From Enterobacter chuandaensis (GTDB taxonomy: Bacteria; Pseudomonadota; Gammaproteobacteria; Enterobacterales; Enterobacteriaceae), in assembly GCF_003594915.1 (NCBI RefSeq), contig NZ_QZCS01000002.1:1-64000 (forward strand): a stretch of 64,000 nt of DNA, read 5' to 3'. The notes under the pieces were generated by a model. It saw nothing but the letters and a program-made list of their open reading frames with translations. It did no database searches and was not told the origin of the DNA. A program made the translations under genes and the position numbers. Shown here piece by piece: positions 59,633 through 64,000 of this stretch (its first letter is position 1; the number at the start of each line of letters is the position of its first letter).

Positions 59633-60676
59633 TTAAGTACGTAGTGTAGCCGCAAAATCCAGCATGCGGTTAAGCGGAATTAACGCACCTTCACGCAGAG
59701 CGGCGTCCACATGGATTTCATGTGCTGCACCGCCTGTCTCGAGCCCTTCGGCAATGGCCTTCAGGCCGTTCATCGCCATCCACGGGCAATGCGCGCAGCT
59801 GCGGCACGTTGCGCCCTCGCCCGCCGTTGGCGCTTCCAGCAGTTCTTTCTCCGGTACGGCCTGCTGCATCTTATAGAAGATACCGCGATCGGTCGCGACG
59901 ATGAGCTGCTTGTGCGGCAGCGTTCTGGCCGCGTTGATAAGCTGGCTGGTTGAGCCAACCGCATCGGCCATATCGACAATCGACTGCGGTGATTCAGGGT
60001 GAACAAGAATCGCGGCGTCAGGATAAAGCGCCTTCATACGGGACAGCGCCTGGGTCTTGAATTCGTCGTGCACAATGCAGGCGCCCTGCCAGCAGAGTAC
60101 GTCAGCCCCCGTCTGCTTCTGAACGTAATTGCCGAGATGGCGGTCAGGCGCCCAGATAATTTTCTCGCCAAGGCTATCCAGATGTTCAATCAGCTCAACG
60201 GCAATGCTGGAAGTGACAACCCAGTCTGCGCGCGCTTTTACCGCCGCAGAGGTATTGGCGTAAACCACCACGGTACGGTCAGGATGGGCGTCGCAGAAGG
60301 CAGTGAATTCGTCAATCGGGCAGCCGAGATCGAGCGAACATTCCGCATTGAGCGTCGGCATCAGAATGGTTTTTTCCGGGCTGAGAATTTTTGCCGTTTC
60401 ACCCATGAAGCGCACGCCTGCGACCAGCAGCGTGGACGCGGGGTGTTTTGCACCGAAGCGCGCCATCTCCAGCGAGTCGGAAATACACCCGCCGGTCTCT
60501 TCCGCCAGCTGCTGGATTTCCGGATCAGTGTAGTAATGGGCCACCATCACCGCATCCCGCTCTTTCAGAAGACGTTTGATCTTCTCGCGGTAGAATTGCT
60601 TTTCATCCTGGCTTAATGGCACAGGCTTTGGCGGAAACGGATAGATTGCGGCTTCAGGATCGAACATCACACTCAT
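59633..60676 (-). CDS. nadA: Quinolinate synthase NadA
   Basis: A 347-residue [4Fe-4S] enzyme that forms quinolinate from iminoaspartate and dihydroxyacetone phosphate. The cluster cysteines lie in '[10 protein letters not shown]', 'VLCWQGAC' and '[11 protein letters not shown]'. Length equals E. coli. First gene of nadA-pnuC. Confidence 0.97.
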   Translation of the reverse strand: MSVMFDPEAAIYPFPPKPVPLSQDEKQFYREKIKRLLKERDAVMVAHYYTDPEIQQLAEETGGCISDSLEMARFGAKHPASTLLVAGVRFMGETAKILSPEKTILMPTLNAECSLDLGCPIDEFTAFCDAHPDRTVVVYANTSAAVKARADWVVTSSIAVELIEHLDSLGEKIIWAPDRHLGNYVQKQTGADVLCWQGACIVHDEFKTQALSRMKALYPDAAILVHPESPQSIVDMADAVGSTSQLINAARTLPHKQLIVATDRGIFYKMQQAVPEKELLEAPTAGEGATCRSCAHCPWMAMNGLKAIAEGLETGGAAHEIHVDAALREGALIPLNRMLDFAATLRT

Positions 60677-60749
60677 TATGGCTTCTCGTTTTACTGGCTT
60701 AACAATATTGCCTTTCTTTTGCCTGACAAAGCAAAACGTGCGGCAATTG

Positions 60750-60767
60750 TGTTTTGTATACTAAACA
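60750..60767. promoter_or_regulatory. NadR box upstream of nadA
   Basis: TGTTTTGTATACTAAACA has the TGTTTA-N6-TAAACA form with one change (T for A). It is 74-91 bases before nadA, where NadR-NAD would repress nadA-pnuC. Confidence 0.85.
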
Positions 60768-60836
60768 AGATAGCGAATCTGGAGTGAAAAGTCACCGGGA
60801 ATAGATATGAAGGGCATTTGTAGAACTGCAGATAGC

Positions 60837-60862
60837 AAAAAAGCGCCTTTAGGGCGCTTTTT
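60837..60862 (-). terminator. Terminator of the tRNA operon
   Basis: AAAGCGCC and GGCGCTTT in the minus-strand transcript, followed by a T-run. It ends just downstream of the last tRNA-Lys. Confidence 0.85.
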
Positions 60863-60867
60863 AACAT

Positions 60868-60943
60868 TGGTGGGTCGTGCAGGATTCGAACCTGCGACCA
60901 ATTGATTAAAAGTCAACTGCTCTACCAACTGAGCTAACGACCC
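60868..60943 (-). tRNA. tRNA-Lys(UUU), fifth gene of the cluster
   Basis: A 76-base cloverleaf with encoded CCA: acceptor GGGTCGT, D-arm AGCTCAGTTGGTAGAGC, anticodon loop with TTT, TPsiC arm GGTTCGAATCC. Identical to the other three lysine genes in the cluster. Confidence 0.98.
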
Positions 60944-60966
60944 CTTGCGGGATTTTTTCTTCGAAG

Positions 60967-61042
60967 TGGTGGGTCGTGCAGGATTCGAACCTGCGACCAA
61001 TTGATTAAAAGTCAACTGCTCTACCAACTGAGCTAACGACCC
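60967..61042 (-). tRNA. tRNA-Lys(UUU), fourth gene of the cluster
   Basis: Identical 76-base tRNA-Lys with encoded CCA, anticodon TTT, processed from the same transcript. The short spacer to the next gene is 23 bases. Confidence 0.98.
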
Positions 61043-61088
61043 ATTCGGGTGCTGACTTCGAAGATTTTTACTCGGTACCACTTTAAAG

Positions 61089-61164
61089 TGGTGGGTCGTG
61101 CAGGATTCGAACCTGCGACCAATTGATTAAAAGTCAACTGCTCTACCAACTGAGCTAACGACCC
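61089..61164 (-). tRNA. tRNA-Lys(UUU), third gene of the cluster
   Basis: Identical 76-base tRNA-Lys with encoded CCA. It follows the valine gene by three bases. Confidence 0.98.
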
Positions 61165-61167
61165 GAG

Positions 61168-61243
61168 TGGTGGGTGATGACGGGCTCGAACCGCCGACCC
61201 CCTCCGTGTAAAGGAGATGCTCTACCAACTGAGCTAATCACCC
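61168..61243 (-). tRNA. tRNA-Val(UAC)
   Basis: A 76-base cloverleaf with acceptor GGGTGAT, anticodon TAC and encoded CCA. Its D-arm block TTAGCTCAGTTGGTAGAGCA is identical to that of the lysine genes, and the anticodon loop is TTTACAC. Confidence 0.96.
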
Positions 61244-61270
61244 ACTTTGTACTGCCGATAATGCGTTAAG

Positions 61271-61346
61271 TGGTGGGTCGTGCAGGATTCGAACCTGCGA
61301 CCAATTGATTAAAAGTCAACTGCTCTACCAACTGAGCTAACGACCC
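61271..61346 (-). tRNA. tRNA-Lys(UUU), first gene of the cluster
   Basis: A 76-base tRNA-Lys with encoded CCA, promoter-proximal in the order Lys-Val-Lys-Lys-Lys. E. coli has seven tRNAs here (lysT valT lysW valZ lysYZQ). Confidence 0.98.
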
Positions 61347-61396
61347 ACTTTTACGCTGTTTTCACGTTGTTTGATATCCCGTGGCAACGGCGGCAT

Positions 61397-61424
61397 ATAT
61401 TACTGATTTAAGAATTCAGCGCAA
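61397..61424 (-). promoter_or_regulatory. Promoter of the tRNA operon
   Basis: On the minus strand, TTGCGC (61419-61424), a 16-base spacer and TAATAT (61397-61402), followed by a GC-rich GCCGCCG discriminator, the hallmark of stringent, ppGpp-responsive control of stable RNA. Confidence 0.85.
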
Positions 61425-61472
61425 CAAAAATTTCGATGAAGATCACTTAACTGCTTACGAATCATGCTGCAC

Positions 61473-61498
61473 GACCAGAAATAACGCGATTTCTGGTC
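61473..61498 (-). terminator. Hairpin after cpoB
   Basis: GACCAGAAAT and ATTTCTGGTC, ten perfect pairs with a six-base loop, nine bases past the cpoB stop. There is no T-run, so termination is unproven; it may shield mRNA ends. Confidence 0.55.
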
Positions 61499-61507
61499 AT
61501 GCGATAA

Positions 61508-62302
61508 TCATCCCATCGAATTCAGGCGTTTTTGCGCCTGCTTAGCACCTTCGGTGCCCGGGAATTTTGCGACCACCTGCTGATAAACCGCTTTGGCTTT
61601 CGCCGTGTCGCCTTTGTCCTGCATGATCACGCCAACCTTAAACATCGCATCCGGCGCTTTCGGCGATTTCGGGTAATTTTTTACCACGGAGGCAAAATAA
61701 AACGCCGCATCGTCCTTTTTACCCTTGTTGTAATTCAACTGACCGAGCCAGTAATTCGCATTTGGCTGATAGGTTGAGTCAGGGTATTTCTTAACAAAGT
61801 TCTGAAACGCTGCCAGCGCGTCATCCTGACGAGATTTATCCTGCACCAGGGCAATGGCCGCATTGTAATCCGTATTCGCGTCACCGCTCTGTACAGGCGC
61901 CCCTGTTGAGGCTGAAGCATCAGCAGACGGCGCAGGCGCTGAGGTTGCCGCGCCGCTTTGATCGCCCGCTGCGGGCTGTGCTGCTGCACCGCCGCTGCTC
62001 AGGCTATCTATCTGCAATAAAATTTGCTTCTGACGTTCCACAACCTGGTTAAGCTGATACTGACTTTCCTGAATCTGGCCACGGAGAGAGTCAATATCGT
62101 TTTGGTTATCGGAAAGTTGCTGCTGGAGTTGGGTTAAAAGCTGACTGTGAGCGTTAGAAATACGCTCGAGCTGAGTGACCCGGTCTTCTACCGAGCCTGA
62201 GCCGACACTACTGATTGGTGCCTGAGCAAAAGCGGCCCAGGGGGCCGCTATTCCAACCAGTAACGACAGACTCAACAGATGATGTCTGAAGTTACTGCTC
62301 AT
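61508..62302 (-). CDS. cpoB: Cell division coordinator CpoB (YbgF)
   Basis: A 264-residue periplasmic protein with signal peptide about 1-26, an N-terminal coiled coil for trimerisation (about 36-95), an Ala/Gly/Ser-rich linker, and TPR repeats after about 145 (for example 'QNFVKKYPDSTYQPNANYWLGQ' shown in short pieces in the sequence). It coordinates PBP1B-driven wall synthesis with Tol-Pal during constriction. Last gene of tolB-pal-cpoB, 9 bases after pal. Confidence 0.95.
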   Translation of the reverse strand: MSSNFRHHLLSLSLLVGIAAPWAAFAQAPISSVGSGSVEDRVTQLERISNAHSQLLTQLQQQLSDNQNDIDSLRGQIQESQYQLNQVVERQKQILLQIDSLSSGGAAAQPAAGDQSGAATSAPAPSADASASTGAPVQSGDANTDYNAAIALVQDKSRQDDALAAFQNFVKKYPDSTYQPNANYWLGQLNYNKGKKDDAAFYFASVVKNYPKSPKAPDAMFKVGVIMQDKGDTAKAKAVYQQVVAKFPGTEGAKQAQKRLNSMG

Positions 62303-62311
62303 GCAATTCTC

Positions 62312-62857
<546 letters not shown>

Positions 62858-62868
62858 TTAATTATTAT

Positions 62869-64000
62869 TTACAGATACGGCGACCAGGCAGGTGATTTTA
62901 CCTGTCCATCAGTTGCCGGAATACGCGCTTTGAAACGCCCATCTGTAGAAACCAGATTCAGCACAGATCCCATCCCCTGAGAAGAGCTGTAGATTACCAT
63001 AGTGCCGTTAGGTGCCAGACTTGGCGTTTCATCCAGGAACGTTGACGACAGAACTTGAACGCCACCCGCTACCAGATCTTGTTTGGCAATGTGCTGCTGC
63101 CCACCGTTGGAGCTGACCATTACCATGAATTTACCGTCGCTGCTCACGTCTGCGTTCTGGTTCTGAGAGCCTTCCCAGGTGATACGCTGCGGAGCACCGC
63201 CGTTGATGTTGACTTTATAGATTTGTGGACGGCCAGCCTGGTCAGAGGTAAACGCCAGGTTTTGGCTGTCCGGGAACCATGACGGTTCGGTGTTGTTGCT
63301 GCGACCGTCGGTCACCTGACGGATCTGACCAGAGCCGATGTCCATTACGTACAGGTTCAGGCTACCGGTTTTAGACAGCGCAAAGGCCAGCTTAGAGCCG
63401 TCCGGCGAGAACGAAGGTGCACCGTTGTGGCGTGGGAACGACGCAACCTGACGCACCGCACCGTTTGCCAGCGTCTGGATAACCAGCGCAGAACGACCGC
63501 TTTCGAAGGTCACGTAAGCCAGTTTAGACCCGTCCGGAGACCAGGCTGGAGACATCAGCGGCTGTGAAGAGCGTTTCACCAGGAACTGGTTGTAGCCGTC
63601 GTAGTCAGATACGCGCAGCTCATACGGGAACTGGCCGCCGTTGGTCTGTACCACATAAGCGATACGGGTACGGAACGCCCCTTTAATACCGGTCAGTTTT
63701 TCAAATACCGCGTCGCTAGCCGCGTGTGCCGCATAGCGCAGGTATTGTTTAGTGACCTTGTAAGAGTTCTGTGCCAGAACGGTACCCGGCGCACCGCCGG
63801 TATCCACCAGCTGCCAGGCCACGTTGTAAGAACCGTCCGGGTTAGGCGTAACCTGCCCCACCACCACGGCATCGATACCCAGCGCAGACCATGCTGCAGG
63901 CTGGACTTCCTGCGCGCTGCCCGGCTGCTGAGGCAGACGAGAACGATCTAACGGGTTGAATTTACCGCTGTTACGCAGATCAGCCGCCACGATGCCGCCG
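62869..64000 (-). CDS. tolB: Tol-Pal translocation protein TolB (partial, 5' end outside)
   Basis: The last 377 residues of a protein of about 430; by comparison with E. coli about 54 N-terminal residues, including the signal peptide, lie right of the window. The first codons seen are '[14 protein letters not shown]' in the N-terminal domain, then the six-bladed propeller with 'SPDGSKLA' repeats. Periplasmic partner of Pal. The start of the gene is beyond base 64000, so the internal GTG at 63990 is not a start. Confidence 0.97.
   Translation of the reverse strand, partial: GGIVAADLRNSGKFNPLDRSRLPQQPGSAQEVQPAAWSALGIDAVVVGQVTPNPDGSYNVAWQLVDTGGAPGTVLAQNSYKVTKQYLRYAAHAASDAVFEKLTGIKGAFRTRIAYVVQTNGGQFPYELRVSDYDGYNQFLVKRSSQPLMSPAWSPDGSKLAYVTFESGRSALVIQTLANGAVRQVASFPRHNGAPSFSPDGSKLAFALSKTGSLNLYVMDIGSGQIRQVTDGRSNNTEPSWFPDSQNLAFTSDQAGRPQIYKVNINGGAPQRITWEGSQNQNADVSSDGKFMVMVSSNGGQQHIAKQDLVAGGVQVLSSTFLDETPSLAPNGTMVIYSSSQGMGSVLNLVSTDGRFKARIPATDGQVKSPAWSPYL

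Noticed and set aside
60761-61081. 106-residue ORF on the minus strand across the tRNA genes
   Set aside because: It is a translation of tRNA-Lys repeats (SLAQLVEQLTFNQLVAGSNPARP occurs twice as a consequence of the duplicated tRNA), a known false-gene pattern.

Overview
The window is chromosomal DNA from a gammaproteobacterium of the Enterobacteriaceae, most like the Enterobacter/Lelliottia/Klebsiella side of the family. Nearly every gene has an E. coli K-12 counterpart of the same or almost the same length. The order ybiI-ybiJ-ybiB / dinG / rhlE-cecR-ybhGFSR / moa / uvrB / bio / ybhB / ybhC / pgl / mod / gal / gpmA / aroG / nadA / tRNA-Lys,Val / cpoB-pal-tolB is the E. coli 17-19 minute region read backwards. 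A complete hut cluster between the bio and gal sides is as in Salmonella, Klebsiella and Enterobacter. Family assignments come from recognising protein sequences; no database search was run.

Layout. 0.2-2.1 kb: ybiI, ybiJ, ybiB. 2.3-7.7 kb: a five-gene chaperone-usher fimbrial operon inserted between ybiB and dinG, which are neighbours in E. coli. 7.7-20.7 kb: dinG, rhlE, the CecR regulator with the YbhGFSR efflux complex, ybhQ, and ybhP-clsB-ybhN. 20.7-25.5 kb: ybhL, the moaABCDE operon behind a molybdenum-cofactor riboswitch and a ModE box, and ybhK. 25.5-25.95 kb: a non-coding repeat block. 26-34.4 kb: uvrB, an orphan UrtE-like ABC ATPase, and the divergent biotin operons around a BirA operator. 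34.5-41.3 kb: ybhB, a REP pair and the hutIGC and hutUH operons. 41.4-45.3 kb: an intact phage lambda attB core, ybhC, a SOS-controlled toxin/antitoxin locus, pgl and ybhA. 45.3-50.6 kb: modABC, acrZ, modE, modF. 50.7-57.2 kb: galETKM with both Gal operators, gpmA, aroG. 57.4-64 kb: ybgS, zitB, nadA-pnuC, five tRNA genes, and cpoB-pal-tolB, with tolB cut by the window edge.

The most interesting element is in the 585-base gap between ybhC and pgl, which holds no long gene. On the minus strand is a 29-codon ORF (42838-42927) whose product matches the SOS toxin TisB at 16 of 29 positions by my recollection of the E. coli sequence. About 200 bases upstream of it is a 16-base LexA core, CTGTACATAAAAACAG. 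Divergently, on the plus strand, a near-consensus promoter drives a predicted RNA of about 75 nt that ends in a strong terminator. Its first bases repeat, with two differences over 26 nt, the strand opposite the tisB leader, so the RNA can pair with that leader. This is the architecture of tisB/istR-1, here at a locus that in E. coli K-12 holds ybhD-ybhH-ybhI-ybhJ.

Other points of note: fimbrial genes that separate ybiB from the SOS-controlled dinG and whose terminator lies inside the dinG coding region; the degenerate signature motif of the orphan ABC ATPase; a DnaA-box inverted repeat upstream of uvrB; a perfect 20-bp palindrome in front of cecR; and an inferred network of ModE, LexA, BirA, HutC, GalR, TyrR, Fur and NadR sites.
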